The notes under the pieces: model-generated | The model's database searches: none | Told to the model about the DNA's origin: nothing | The model's input: only the letters and a program-made list of their open reading frames with translations | Source of the DNA: Atriophallophorus winterbourni | Taxonomy: Eukaryota > Platyhelminthes > Trematoda > Plagiorchiida > Microphallidae | Direction of reading: 5' to 3' | Length of the DNA: 64,000 bases | Assembly: GCA_013407085.1 (NCBI GenBank) | Contig: JACCGJ010014860.1 | Location: forward strand, 56,839-120,838 | Position numbers and translations under genes: made by a program | In this document: positions 10,681 through 21,479 of the stretch, piece by piece | Layout: each line of letters starts with the position of its first letter | How positions within the stretch are numbered: position 1 is the stretch's first letter

Positions 10681-11883
10681 TTGCGCCTTTTCAGTGCTTG
10701 CGATGACAGTTGAGCCATATCCCTTCTCAAGGTACCTACACCTTTTCGTGTTGACCCTTCAGATTGAACGTAGCTGTAGTAACGTTTCGGATGAGTATGG
10801 GCCTCTTGAGCGAGTCTCATTTCGAAAGAAATCTTTGCTGCACTTATCTTGGGAACAGCTATGTTTTGCGCTTCTTTGTAACGGGCCCAAGTCCCACATG
10901 AGAGAGTGAGCTCATAACGCCTCCATTTTGCGTCGCGATGACGTACGCTACGGAAAACTGAGGCCGACCACCATTGAGGTTCACCTGTTTTGCGAACGGG
11001 TAAAAGAGGAGCGAATCGATCCTGAAGTTGAAGGATGTTTTTCTTGATCTGCCCCCACATCCTATCCACATGGTCAATGTTTTGCCATAGGAGTAGCGCT
11101 GCTGCTTGTAATAAGGAAGCAGGGTCGATCCTATGGAAGCTTCGAAACATCTTAAGTGGGGGTTTACCAAATGACAGAAGTAACTCGCAGGCTAACACTA
11201 CGTGGTCGCTCTTTCCTAGTGGTGGCAGTAAGACCAAATTTTGTATACCACTTTCAGAATTTGAAATAACTAGATCAAGAATAGACGGAGCCTGACCCTC
11301 TCGGAATCTAGTTGGTTCGTTTACGTGTTGGTAAAGTGCATGGGAGTGTAGCCAGTCCAGAAAATCGTTCGCGATTCCTGGGGCATGTGAGGTTTGGTAC
11401 TCCCAGTTTATTTCGGGGGGATTAAAATCGCTGAAGATTACAACACGTGGTGCTACGGATGAAAGATACGAGAGCTTAATTTTCAAAAGAGCATCTTCTT
11501 CCAAACTAGTGTTCGGACTACGGTAGACGCAGCTTATAAATATACGCGTGCATCCATGCATGAGCAAGGCAGATATCATCTGCACATTCGTTGTAGAAAA
11601 AGAAATACTTTTCTCGAAGGGATTAGCGTTATCAATAAGGAGCGACGCCCCGCCTGCTAGCTTACCCAGAGGTCGATCGCTTCTTACGGCGCTAAACCTA
11701 TCCGCGATTAAAGCTGGTATGTGGTCATCATGAGACAACCATGATTCCGTGACACCCACAATTTTGTAGTGAGTGTCGTCAACTCTACAGAGGAGTTCAG
11801 CCCATTTATTTCTAATGCTACAAGCGTTTGTATAGAACAGAAGAGCACTATCATGTGGGGCCAGACTCCCGGTGTTAGGGCTA
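10530..11883 (-). pseudogene. LINE ORF2 endonuclease and linker (copy 6)
   Basis: Endonuclease motifs occur in order: the Asn in NACSIRNKW near the start, Glu in GVTESWLS, FSDFNPPEINWEY (the usual GDFN reads SDFN), SILDLVISNSESG and GKSDHVVLACEL. The linker toward RT follows with GEPQWWSASVFRSVRHRDAK. The frame is open from about 11883 to 10530, then RT continues in a different frame, so one frameshift near 10660 splits the polyprotein. The first ATG of the open stretch is internal; translation upstream of it is still homologous to copy 1. Confidence 0.88.
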
Positions 11884-11884
11884 C

Positions 11885-13009
11885 CTAAGAGCTTTTTGTC
11901 CTCGGGCGTAATGCTTGAGGCTGCTTCGCGTTTTCTGAAGGCTGAATTTCATCGAGGGATACAGCATTCGTTTCTGAAACAGGCGACAACTCCTGGCATC
12001 TAGTTTCATCTTCATGGTCTGAGTCACTACAACTCATCCACGATTCATCCTCTAAAGGACGTAGCACGACAGTGGCGCTCTTCAATGTTGGAGTATAATT
12101 CTCCTGTGTTAGCGTCATCGCCACACTGTTGTCATTTTCTACGTTTCGCCTCGGGAGCGAATTTGGTGAGCTACGATTTGCAGCTAACTTTGACTTCCTA
12201 GCTCTAATTGGGCTAGAGGATCTCAGGTGTGCCGGGGTGTCAGGTTGCACGATGCATTTTCCCTCGACGCAGTTAAGTTTCTCTGCTTCCGAAAAGAAGT
12301 AGTCGCGATCCCATTGCTTTGTAAATTCGACTACAATTGGCCGCGGCGATCTGGTATATGCGTCATTTGGGCCACCCCTCCATTTTCCGACCCTGTGAAC
12401 TCGCTTCAGCGGTCTCATGCCTGAAGCACGGAGTATGTCGATAACCTTTCTCCGATCGCTTTCCCTCCGAGCCTTTGATTCTAGGATGAAAGGCTCAACC
12501 TGCGTTAAAATAAGGACATTTTCAGCCCGTGTTGAGCTAACTTGGTTTCTGGCTTGCAGCTCAGCAACCATTTTTCCTAAATTGTGGACTTTCCGAGCTA
12601 GAGCGCGAACATCCTTAGTCGGGCTAATGTGAACACCCCGATTTTATTCAACCTTCTTCCATGGAGCATTTGGAGGACAGGAGGATGGCGATGATTTCGC
12701 CTTCTGTGATCTCAAAGAAGTGGTATGCTTGCTGGAGGTAGACGGGACCACTGACCTAGCTACTTCGGCAAAAGTTCTGGGTTTCTGAGATGGACGTGGA
12801 GGAGAACGCTTACGTTCCTCAAGACGCTTACGCTCCTCAATTAAAGTTTCCACGGACTTCGGTGGTAAGCTAAAAAAGCGTCCACCACTTCGAACAGTAA
12901 TTTCAATATTCTTCTGGTATGTCTTTGGCCGGAATGCAACAGAAAAACTCCCCTCACCAAATAAGTGAGGAGAGACATTAGTGCGTTCCAACGACAACTT
13001 GAAGAACAA
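11885..13009 (-). pseudogene. LINE ORF1 with a single in-frame stop (copy 6)
   Basis: The frame runs from 13009 to 11885 and is interrupted only by a TAA at 12644-12646. The N-terminal part has SPHLFGEGSFSVAFRPKT, a charged LIEERKRLEERKRS stretch and RTFAEVARSV, a motif common in LINE ORF1 proteins. The C-terminal part has LILTQVEPFILESKARRESD and KRVHRVGKWRGG, matching ORF1 of copies 2 and 4, then a Ser/acidic tail. It could be one broken gene or two ORFs; the homology of the upstream part to copies 2 and 4 favours one. Confidence 0.7.
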
Positions 13010-13013
13010 CTAT

Positions 13014-14640
13014 AAAATTAGGGCTACAAATTGGGAAACACAGAGCGCCAGATCGAGTCTCGTCTATATATTCGAAGCACGTTACTGAAGTAGAACAAAC
13101 TACCTCTTCGGGCAGACAGTTCCAATGATTCACTACCCTTTCGCCAAATAAGTGCTTACGTGCATTAGACCTGACATGTTGCTTTGCCAGTTTCAGTGAA
13201 TGTCCTCGAGTACCTACTACTGGCGCGAGAGCATACATATCAACCGGGTCAATAGAACTAAAACCTCTAACGATCTTAAAGGTCTCGATCAGATCCCCAC
13301 GTAGTCGCCTTCTTTTTAGCGAAAAGAGATCTAGACTGAACAGTCGTTGTTCATACGACTTCCCAGATTGTCCTTTAATCATACGAGTAGCTAGGCGCTG
13401 AACACCTTCAAGCATGGCAATGTCCTTTTCCAAGTAAGGAGACCAAGCTTGAACGCAATATCCGAAATGAGGTCTCACTATCGCTTTATACAATGGGATG
13501 AAAACCTCCGGGGACCTGCAGGATAAAACTGATCGAAGGCGAAAGAGCTGGTTCCTAGCGCGTTGTGCAGCAGCTGCACATTGATCAGCCAATTCAATGT
13601 CCCCTGAAACCTCAATACCTAAGTCTGACTTTTGATACCTCAGTTATCTCCAGTAAGTTATCAGGTCCAGCAACCCGCAGCTTCGTTGCAGCTTTGGACA
13701 GAAGATAGCTTTTGGAGAAGTTTATTGGTAGATCCCACGTGGAAGACCACTTTATGACCTTTTCTATGTCCTCAGAAAACCTGTTCGTTCAGCGATCCGA
13801 TAAACGTGACATCGTCTGCAAAAATATAGCAGGGACACTTGAGCGAGACTGCCAAATCATCGATGAAGATAAGAAAGAGTAGTGGGCCTAGTACGGAACC
13901 CTGCGGGACTCCAATTACAACTCCTGCTTTCGCGGAATACATATTGCCTATACGAACGCGAAAATACCGATTCCTCAAGAAGTTTGTGATCCAGTTCTTT
14001 AGAGGGCCATCGATACCTATTAGTCCAATCTTCATTGAAAGCAACCTGTCAAAGACCTTACAGAAGTCCACGTAGAAATCTTCGACCTGGTGGCCTATAT
14101 CTAGCCTCCTAGTGACCTCATTAAGAAAACATAATAGGTTCGTTAGGCAATACTTCCCTTTTAGAAAACCATGCGGAGCAGAGTTTAGCAACGAACCAGA
14201 GACAAGGTGGGGACAGATCCTATCCCTAATAAGTCTCTCTAGGGTTTTGCAAAGGATACTAGTGAGGCCTACAGGTCTGTAGTTGCAAACTGAAGATTGA
14301 CTGCCACTTTTATGTATAGGAATCACATCAGCCTGCTTCCAAGATCTCGGAATATACCCATACCTTGAGGATGCGTTGAAGAAGCGACCCACCGGTTGTG
14401 CTAATACAGGCGCCAGGTTCTTGATAACTTGAGCGTGAATACCATCCGGGCCTGCAGATTATTGTGGATTAGTTGCTTTAAGCGCAAGCCTAACCTCATG
14501 ATCAGTGATCATTGTCCGTTTAAAAACGACGGCGAGGTCGTTGATAGTCATTTTGTCGATACAATAAGCGATTTCTATATTTTGGAAGAAAGTAATTCGT
14601 CGTATCTTTGACTGCGTATTGCACGCACGTTCTGAAATAC
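13014..14640 (-). pseudogene. CR1-like LINE copy 7, reverse transcriptase remnant
   Basis: A 5'-truncated element. From right to left come decayed linker sequence, SAGPDGIHAQ just after a stop near 14460, IPIHKSGSQSSVCNYRPVGL, the motif A region with FYVDFCKVFD (usual SKAFD changed), VPQGSVLGPLLFLIFIDD, IFADDVTFIG, a frameshift near 13770, and the C-terminus at 13014-13592 with GVQRLATRMIKGQSGK. It ends against the start of copy 6 without a microsatellite tail. Confidence 0.85.
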
Positions 14641-15239
14641 TTTGTAGTAGATAGTGAGTAAAGAATCGTTTGACTGCCTTGAGGTTTTAGCTAATTTGTA
14701 ATTTCAAAATTTTCTTACTGTAGCGGTTGAGGAAAATCTTCAGTTCAAAACAAGCACAATGATGGCACACACAATGAGAACTCTGGAAGTTAGAACACAA
14801 AGGTGTATGGAATGATGCACAGCGATAGCTGGTAAAAAGGTCACACAGTACAATAGAATTTATAGTTGCAGTTGATAGTGAGGAAATGACTGTAGGACTA
14901 CGTTGGTTTTATATCCATATACCATTTCGACTCCCAGATAACCACATAAGAACGAATGCCGCTTGTGGACAAGGAGTATTTTGTAATTAATGTGTGTTTC
15001 ACTATGTATATATGTATTTAACAGATGAATCTTTTTGACTAAGTTAAGTTACAGAAAAGCAATGAAATAAAACCGATAACCTTTAAAAGAAATAGATAAA
15101 TCTATATTGCGTTATCGGTAATGAGAATGAAAAGGTTAATATATAATTTATCAAATCAACAAATTAAGTAGCTTCAAAATACAAGACTGTAAAATTACTA
15201 GAGAAATTCGCCTTATATCGTCGGGAACAAAAAAGAGAC
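14641..15239 (+). other. Intergenic, nothing recognised
   Basis: No convincing reading frame, repeat or motif. The composition is AT-rich with short A/T runs. It lies between LINE copy 7 and the gypsy remnant and may be an unrecognised part of either. Confidence 0.5.
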
Positions 15240-15742
15240 GCTTGAAAGAGAGCATTAGGTTGTGAAATCATCAAACATTGAGAGAAAATGGGCCCTACGA
15301 TTAGAACGTGATTTTCTGTTGTGATCGGGTATTTTGAGTCACAAAGGTAATGAGGGTTTAACAGGAAAATTAGGAGTACGGTTGGTTCCAGGTGAAGCGG
15401 ATGAAAACCGTGTTGGTCTTCGTTTGACATCTGTGGAGTAACTTTTCGTAGATTTGGGTTCGCTTTCGATGTAGGTTCTACGTGAGCAAAAGTTAAACGA
15501 TCAATGCAGACCGGGTCTTGTTATTCATTCCGGTTATTAACGAAGTACGTTGGCTATCTGCTGAGCATCATGTACAGACCTATGTATGGCGATTGATGTG
15601 ATCGAAGTACAGGATCGGCACGCACAAACACAAAGTCGCATGTAGGCAAGTCGGCTGGGATGTACAACGTTTGAGCGTGTTTACGAGTTCGGTTATCTAG
15701 TAATTTCTCCATGAAGCTGCGAAGGCTAATGACACTACGCAC
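15240..15742 (-). pseudogene. Ty3/gypsy-type pol C-terminal remnant
   Basis: The minus strand reads LYIPADLPTCDFVFVRADPV followed by QSPYIGLYMMLSR, then two stops, then PVCIDRLTFAHVEP. In Ty3/gypsy elements the end of integrase has this layout: a Pro-rich stretch, a CDFVFVRxDxV motif, a PPYxGPY motif and IDRLKPA. After a further frameshift a basic RSNRRAHFLSMFDDF stretch near 15250 resembles the usual TRSGR end of pol. No LTR was found. The fragment overlaps the start of the plus-strand RT remnant by about 30 bp, so the exact boundary is uncertain. Confidence 0.7.
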
Positions 15743-17047
15743 TCCTCATGGTCTAACTACGACTGCGTTCGAGGCTGCCGAAGTTCTTGCAGGTTACTAC
15801 TGCAAACATTTCAGCCCTAAGGAATCAGTGTATCTTACGCCGCATTCGATCGGCTTCTCCAATGAAATACTAGATGAAATCTCAATAAACAATGAGTGTG
15901 TGATGCTCAGACTTCTTCGTTTAAATACCGCAAAGTCACCAGGAGCAGATGGAATCACTCCTCTTATCTCTCAAACGATGCGCATCCTCATTGTGTGGTT
16001 CACTCATCACGTTATTTCAAATTTCGTTCGAAAATAGTATCGTTCCCGCCGAATGGAAATCTGGCATCATCACACCAATATACAAGGGCGGGAGTCGATC
16101 TGACGCTGTGAACTATAGACCAGTTACGTTGTTGCCAGTAATTTCTAAAGTGCTAGAGAGTTTAGTAGCAAAAAAGATCACCCATTACCTCGAAAACAAT
16201 AGACTGCTTGCGACTAAACAACACGGTTTCAGGAAACATCACTCATGTCTATCTAACCTCTTGCTCACCTTCAACGACTGGACTGAGTGTGTGGACAATG
16301 GTTACTCCATCCACGCATGCTTTTTAGACATGTCATAGGCTGTCGACCGCGTCAATCATAATATTTCAATCCAGAAACTTAAATTGCACGGGATAACAGG
16401 AAATCTTCTTGCTTGGCTAGAAAACTATTTACGCGACAGGAGTGCCCAAGTCAGATTTGACGTCGCCTTATCGAAATCATTTAAAATTACGAGCGGAGTG
16501 CCCCAGGTTTCGGTCCTCGGACCGATTTGTTTTTGATCTACGCAAACGACATTCCCGAGCGTGTTAAATGCAAGATTATGTTATTTGCAGGCGATATAAA
16601 GCTTTGGAGAAGCATACGTACAAATGATGACTGTGAAACTTTGCAGAAGGATCTAAACACATCGCACGATTCGTCTATGAGAAACAAACTACCCTTCAAC
16701 TTTCAAAAGTGCAAGGTGTTAAACATTGGAAAGACTGTGAATTACAACTACACTCTTGGGTCCCACCAACTCGTCTGGACAACTGAAGAGAAGGATTTGG
16801 GTGTTTGGACCAGTTCAAGTCTGAAGACTTCACTAAAGTGCAAAACGGCTAACAAAAAGGCCTCAAAAGTATTTGCGTTATTGAGACGAATTTTCGGCAG
16901 ATTCACGAATCATACAGGGCCCCGTATGTTGAACACCTATCTGAGACCTGCGATGGAGTACGCTGATCAGGCTTGGTAACCCTGGGCTCAGAAAGACATT
17001 AATCTTCTGCAGATTGTACCCGGAATAGCTGCTAAGCCATGATTAGG
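15712..17047 (+). pseudogene. CR1-like reverse transcriptase remnant, plus strand
   Basis: Pieces in order: PHGLTTTAFEAAEVLAGYY, AKSPGADGITPL, then after a frameshift VPAEWKSGIITPIYKGGSRS, KQHGFRKHHSC, HACFLDMS followed by a stop where SKAFD continues as AVDRVNH, TSGVPQVSVLGP, then after another shift LFAGDIKLW (FADD changed to FAGD) and the thumb with KDLGVWTSSSLKTS. It ends at 17047, where the first LTR block starts, so its 3' end is lost. A fragment of the same subfamily lies at 63734-63960. Confidence 0.85.
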
Positions 17048-17692
17048 TTAGCTAAGTTGATTTCACATTTTGACTCCATGGAAGAATTTGGTTGGAGGTG
17101 TAAGAGACATGTTAAGTGTTATGTAGCTTTGAAATTCTTCTTTTTCCTTTCTACTTACGACTTTTATAAAATAACGATTTTTGTGACTTGAATTTGGTTT
17201 TGTTAATTATTTCTTTATAATTAGGATGTTAGAACTTGCTTTTTGTAATTGTATTATTGGAAATCTTCTGTTCACATATTTGGTAAAGCTTTTGTTTTAA
17301 TTCATTGTTGAGGCCATTGTCGGTCATTGTTGTTAAATTTGGTTGCCATTTTGGGCACTTGAAATTGGTTTGAGTTTTGACACCACTTTTGGTGTGTTGT
17401 CTTTGATAGACATTTTGAACGGAAATTTTGGTAACTCCTTTCATTCTATTTATGTCTCAGATCGTCATTGAACTTGTTTGCATTTGATATAATTGATTCT
17501 AGAGTATTATGGCTCCACTGTTTGCTGTACGTTCCTATACAGTTGAGGTTTGTATAATTATTGTTATTGTAATTGTTGCTCATTACAGTACCGTATAACA
17601 TCCGAATTGTGGTTTTGAATTTGTCGAACTAAGAAACGGGTAGAATACGTGTTACTCACGTCACAGTCGGTACAGTACTCAACTTTGGTTCG
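17048..17692 (+). repeat. LTR block 1 of a tandem LTR element
   Basis: About 645 bp that recurs at 19276-19897 and 27363-27986 in the same orientation with high similarity. Together the three blocks bracket two copies of the same internal sequence, the definition of LTRs. This block probably lacks the U3 part, because the TATA and AATAAA signals that precede block 2 (19152, 19213) are absent here. The left edge abuts the RT remnant. After the shared sequence ending TACTCAACTTTGGTTCG the internal region begins. Confidence 0.75.
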
Positions 17693-18057
17693 TAGAAGCA
17701 GTACTCAACTTGGAATTGCAACAATTCGACATTTGATTTGTACCGTATTTTCTCAACTGGAGAAATTACTGTGGTCAATTTGGATCGTTTCAATCGGATT
17801 TGCGTCACAACTTGACTTGTCTGTGGCGGTATTTGTCTCAACCTGAAAAAATACTCGTTTTATTTCATTGCAATCGAAGCAGTATTGAACTTGGTCGACG
17901 CTCAGCTACGTCGTAAAATCGGTGAACGAACATGATCTATCATCAGGGTGAATCTGTGCGGATTGGAACGTTGAAGCTTGATCCATTTCACAAGATCTTT
18001 GTTGAACACTCGTTGACGTTCATTTAATTTGTGTTTTGAGGTCATTATTGTACATCT

Positions 18058-19095
18058 ATGATGCCTGAACATTTAGCAAGTTTAGTGCGTGGTTCGGTTA
18101 GGTCCCTGAAAGATAGTCACAATGGTGGGAACGATTTTGAATCTCCATCTGTTGGTAGACATGGTCTCGAATGTAACTGTGCACCTTCTAAACGGGCACT
18201 TGAAATGGAGCAAGATTTAGCGATTGCTAATGCTACAATCTTGAAATTAACTCATGGTACCTGTCATAAACGAACATCAGGTCTACCTTGTCTTGTGGCC
18301 CACTCAGTTTTAGATGAGTTATTGGAAGAGGCCCGACGATTGATTGGCCAGTCAGAAGGCTTCGTGATTCTTGCTTCGTCAATGCATCAATGTCAGGTTG
18401 CCCTCAATCTATTGGAGTGCCAGGCGGTGTCATATGCAAGTGACACCTTGCAGTATATTGTGCACATTTTACCGGCTGCGTTCCAGCAACAATGGGCTGA
18501 TCTGAAGAGCGCTATGTACTGCGAGAGATTAGAAATTACGTTCCAGCAACTCAGAGACTTTGTGTCACGTCGAGCTCGTATTGATTGGAGTCGATTCGGT
18601 CAGTTGTGCAAATGTTGCCTAGAAGATTACATAACAAAGCCTGTTAACCTCGGTAATTGTCAAGAAATGGTTTCTGTTGATGTTAAATTGAAGGACGTTC
18701 AAGTTTGTACTGTCGGTTGTGCTCAGAAAGCTGAGTTTCCTGACAGTAAATTAGCTCAGTCGGATTCTGTGATTGAATTTTCCGACACTAATTCAGATAT
18801 GATGGAGAGCCAGCCTGGCACACCTGACACCTATTCAGCCGAAATGAATATTAAGCCTGGTTCACATGACACTGAGTCAGCCGAAAGGGGGACGACAAAT
18901 GGTAGCCATGACAATCCATATGATTGGAGTAAAGTGTTCCCTTGTGTACCCGATGTGTTATTTGGGTTTCGAACTCATGACACACTAATAATAATTTGCA
19001 GATTAGATTTGTTTAATTGGCGCGAGATGTCGCTGTTTGAGGATGAAATACACAAAGATCGTTTTGGCGGGGTTGCATGCATAAGCTACTTGTAG
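18058..19095 (+). CDS. Gag-like protein of LTR element 1
   Basis: Intact 345-codon ORF. Residues about 60-120 are helix-rich. A segment near residues 142-180 reads LPAAFQQQWADLK and FQQLRDFVSRRARIDWSRFG, a layout I associate with BEL/Pao-type gag, where a Leu-Pro motif precedes RW and a later FV helix. A second part is Ser/Thr/Asp-rich with SDTNSDMMESQPGTPDTYSA and an imperfect repeat of it. No CCHC zinc knuckle is seen, although two Cys pairs (CKCC near residue 182 and CQEM-like) are present. The start was chosen as the first of two adjacent ATGs; the stop TAG lies just before the presumed LTR. The family assignment is tentative. Confidence 0.6.
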   Translation: MMPEHLASLVRGSVRSLKDSHNGGNDFESPSVGRHGLECNCAPSKRALEMEQDLAIANATILKLTHGTCHKRTSGLPCLVAHSVLDELLEEARRLIGQSEGFVILASSMHQCQVALNLLECQAVSYASDTLQYIVHILPAAFQQQWADLKSAMYCERLEITFQQLRDFVSRRARIDWSRFGQLCKCCLEDYITKPVNLGNCQEMVSVDVKLKDVQVCTVGCAQKAEFPDSKLAQSDSVIEFSDTNSDMMESQPGTPDTYSAEMNIKPGSHDTESAERGTTNGSHDNPYDWSKVFPCVPDVLFGFRTHDTLIIICRLDLFNWREMSLFEDEIHKDRFGGVACISYL

Positions 19096-19151
19096 GGTAC
19101 GGTGGCAGAACCGGATGACGTGGTGGGTCTCTGTTTAGCAAACTTATTCCC

Positions 19152-19158
19152 TATAAAA
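19152..19158 (+). promoter_or_regulatory. TATA box of the LTR
   Basis: TATAAAA lies about 55 bp upstream of an AATAAA (19213-19218) and a few dozen bases after the gag-like stop. This is the order expected of U3 TATA, R start and poly(A) signal in an LTR. It suggests that LTR block 2 really begins upstream of 19152, possibly near 19075 after a GGCGGGG run. Confidence 0.5.
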
Positions 19159-19212
19159 TGTCACAGGTGTCCAGTGATGGTGACGCGACGTAGCGTGTGT
19201 GACTCGCCACTA

Positions 19213-19218
19213 AATAAA
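19213..19218 (+). terminator. AATAAA poly(A) signal in the LTR
   Basis: Canonical AATAAA. The equivalent at 27299 in the third LTR region is also kept (CTAAATAAATTCAC). Its position after the TATA box fits the R region. Confidence 0.5.
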
Positions 19219-19275
19219 GTCACTTGCTTTATTCAGTTGTGCCTTCTTGCTTATGGTTTGAAAGTTGCGGATACA

Positions 19276-19897
19276 TTAGCTAAGTTGATTACACATTTTG
19301 ACTCCATGGAAAAATTTGGTTGGAGGTGTAAGAGACATGTTAAGTGTTATGTAGCTTCGAAATTCTTCTTTTTCCTTTCTACTTTCTACCTTTATAAAAT
19401 CGATTTTTGTGACTTGAATTTGGTTTTGTTATTCATTTCTTTATAATTAAGATGTTAAAACTTGCTTTTTGTAATTGTATTATTAGAAATCTTCTGTTCA
19501 CATATTTGGTGAAACTTTTGTTTTAATTCATTGTTGGTGAATTCGATTGCTATTTTGGGCACTTGAAATTGGCTTGTATTTTGACACCACTTTTGAGTGT
19601 CTTGTCATTGATAGACATTTTGGACGGCAAATTTGGTAACACCTTTCATTCTATTTATGTCTCAGGTCGTCATTGAACTTGTTTGCATTTGATATAATTG
19701 ATTCTAGAGTATTTTGGCTCCACTGTTTGCTGTACGTTCCTATACAGTTGAGGTTTGTATAATTATTGTTGTTTTAATTGTTGCTCATTACACTACCGTA
19801 TAACAACCGAATTGTGGTTTTGAATTTGTCGAACTAAGAAACGGGTGGAATACGTGTTACTCACGTCACAGACGTTACAGTACTCAACTTTGGTTCG
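19276..19897 (+). repeat. LTR block 2, shared centre of the tandem LTR element
   Basis: Direct repeat of 17048-17692. It ends with the same TACTCAACTTTGGTTCG and then, instead of continuing into the internal sequence, is interrupted by the CR1-like element. The internal sequence resumes at 24624 with GAAGCAGTACTCAACTT, exactly as after LTR block 1. It is therefore both the 3' LTR of unit 1 and the 5' LTR of unit 2. Confidence 0.75.
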
Positions 19898-19946
19898 GCG
19901 AATTTCGAGGTCGACGTGAAATTTCGCTCTGTCACTTTTATAACAT

Positions 19947-20845
19947 TTGTTTAATTCAAGTTTTCAATATTATATTATGACAATGGTTCTCCGTGGCTCA
20001 AAAACTGTTCGTCGTAACTCGTCAACTACGTCAAATCAACCGATTACTCGTAAGAAATCTCAGGAATCCAAAAGCTCACCTGGACTTGCCGTTTGCGGTG
20101 AAACCGTATGTTCAACTTCGGTTTCAGAAGGAATAGAATGCAGCATTTGTTGTATCTGTTTTCATTCTGGTTGCTCAGGTTTGACGCCTGCTGATTTTAT
20201 TGCCCACCAAAAAATTCAACTATGCTCTGGTTTTGCAAAGCCTGTACAAACAACCCAATTGTTCGTTTTCTGCATAAACTGTTAGATCAACAATCGAAAA
20301 TAATAGCATCCCTTGAAAAGCAACTGAGCCAATTAGAGGGAATAAATGTTTCTTCAAATTCTCAACCGTTGCAGATTGAAAAACTCGCACCTCATCCCGT
20401 TCCCACATTCGCGTCGTTAGTCGCGGGAAACTAACCAGCAACCAAAAGTGATGTTCCTTTTTCTACAGAGAAATTTACTAAAGTGATGTCATCGACTAGG
20501 AAGCCAGTTGCTTCTCAGAATGTCCCTGGTCAGTCTGATTCATTGACAATAATATGCTCCAATGTGCCGGAAACTACGTCTCGCTGCTTTAAAACTCGTC
20601 AGCAAGCTTACACACAGCAATGGTTTGCATTATGCGATACCCTTCACGTGTCTGCTAATCCAGTAAGTTCAGTACGTTTGTCACGTCACCCGAACTCACC
20701 TCATTTTGGCGAACCGAGACTTCTGAGAGTAACGCTCAACGCAATGGAAGATATCGAAAATATCTTGCTTGCTGCTCACACCTTGAACTGGGGGTCAACT
20801 GCAATTCGTATACATCCGGACATCCCTGAAGTTAACGCTAACTGA
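19947..20845 (+). pseudogene. LINE ORF1 with PHD-like zinc finger
   Basis: The N-terminal part is basic, then comes a Cys/His cluster: CGETVCSTS, CSICCICFHSGC and, after a single frameshift near 20222, WFCKACTNN. The spacing C-C, C-C, H-C, C-C is that of PHD fingers found in ORF1 of CR1 elements. A short coiled coil (KIIASLEKQLSQLEG) and TFASLVAGN follow, then a stop. The next open piece (20483-20845) has SVRLSRHPNSPHFGEPRLLR and WGSTAIRIHPDIP, an RNA-binding-type domain also seen inside the foldback insert (25870-26590). Confidence 0.75.
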
Positions 20846-21479
20846 AAAAGCAGCCGTCGTATAATTGGAAAGAGGCAAGTGACAAAAAAGTATATTTCTC
20901 TATGGCGTTCCGGAACTCGTCGATGACGATGCCGCTAGATCTGCGACCCACGACTGTGATCAGTGGCGTTTTATTCAGTCGCAAAGCAGAATTTCCGGTA
21001 CTCTTACTACTGCCGTCAAACGCTTACCGAATTCGCTCAGTTACAAGGGCCAGGGTCTTAGGATTTAAAAAATTACTTTTCATTCTTAAGATATGGTTCA
21101 CAATGCTCTACAGGCGTGGTACCAATTTAAACACCTAGCCCCGCGGAAAATCGCTTGCGAGCGGCTGCTGACGAGCCAAAACCCAAGTATCCTCTAAATA
21201 CAGCGGTACCCTTTACTCCTGACGTATCTGCATCATTCTCAGAGGATATGCGCCTTGCACCCACAGAGGTTCGACTTCGCTCTGCAGTCGACAAACCACA
21301 GCCTCGTCTACAATCACCAGTCGCGTCGATTGGAGACCAATCTGCTAGCAAACTACACACGACTGCTTCAAGAAAAACTCCCATGAGCTGGCTTCCTCGG
21401 GGCCGGTGGAATAAGTGCACCTCTAGTAGCCGATCCCATTGAGATCGGCACAACAGACTCCCAATTACTGCATCAAAAT

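Larger units (their letters stand above)
9055..13013 (-). mobile_element. CR1-like LINE copy 6, nearly full length
   Basis: The most complete minus-strand copy: ORF1, endonuclease and RT follow each other in order with only a few lesions. These are a stop in ORF1 at 12644-12646, a frameshift between endonuclease and RT near 10660, a Trp-to-stop change at about 9781, and frameshifts in the RT C-terminus. The 5' end meets the 3' end of copy 7 near 13013 and lacks the longer 5' UTR seen in copies 2 and 4. No clear microsatellite tail is seen at 9055. Confidence 0.8.
17693..19275 (+). mobile_element. Internal region of LTR element 1 (gag-like only)
   Basis: The internal sequence between LTR blocks 1 and 2 carries one long ORF and no protease, RT, RNase H or integrase motif in any frame. 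The same internal sequence occurs at 24624-25391 plus 26893-27296. Its short length (about 1.6 kb) and lack of pol make it a non-autonomous element that would depend on enzymes supplied elsewhere. A TGG-starting primer-binding site is possible at 17686, but the matching tRNA is not identified. Confidence 0.7.
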
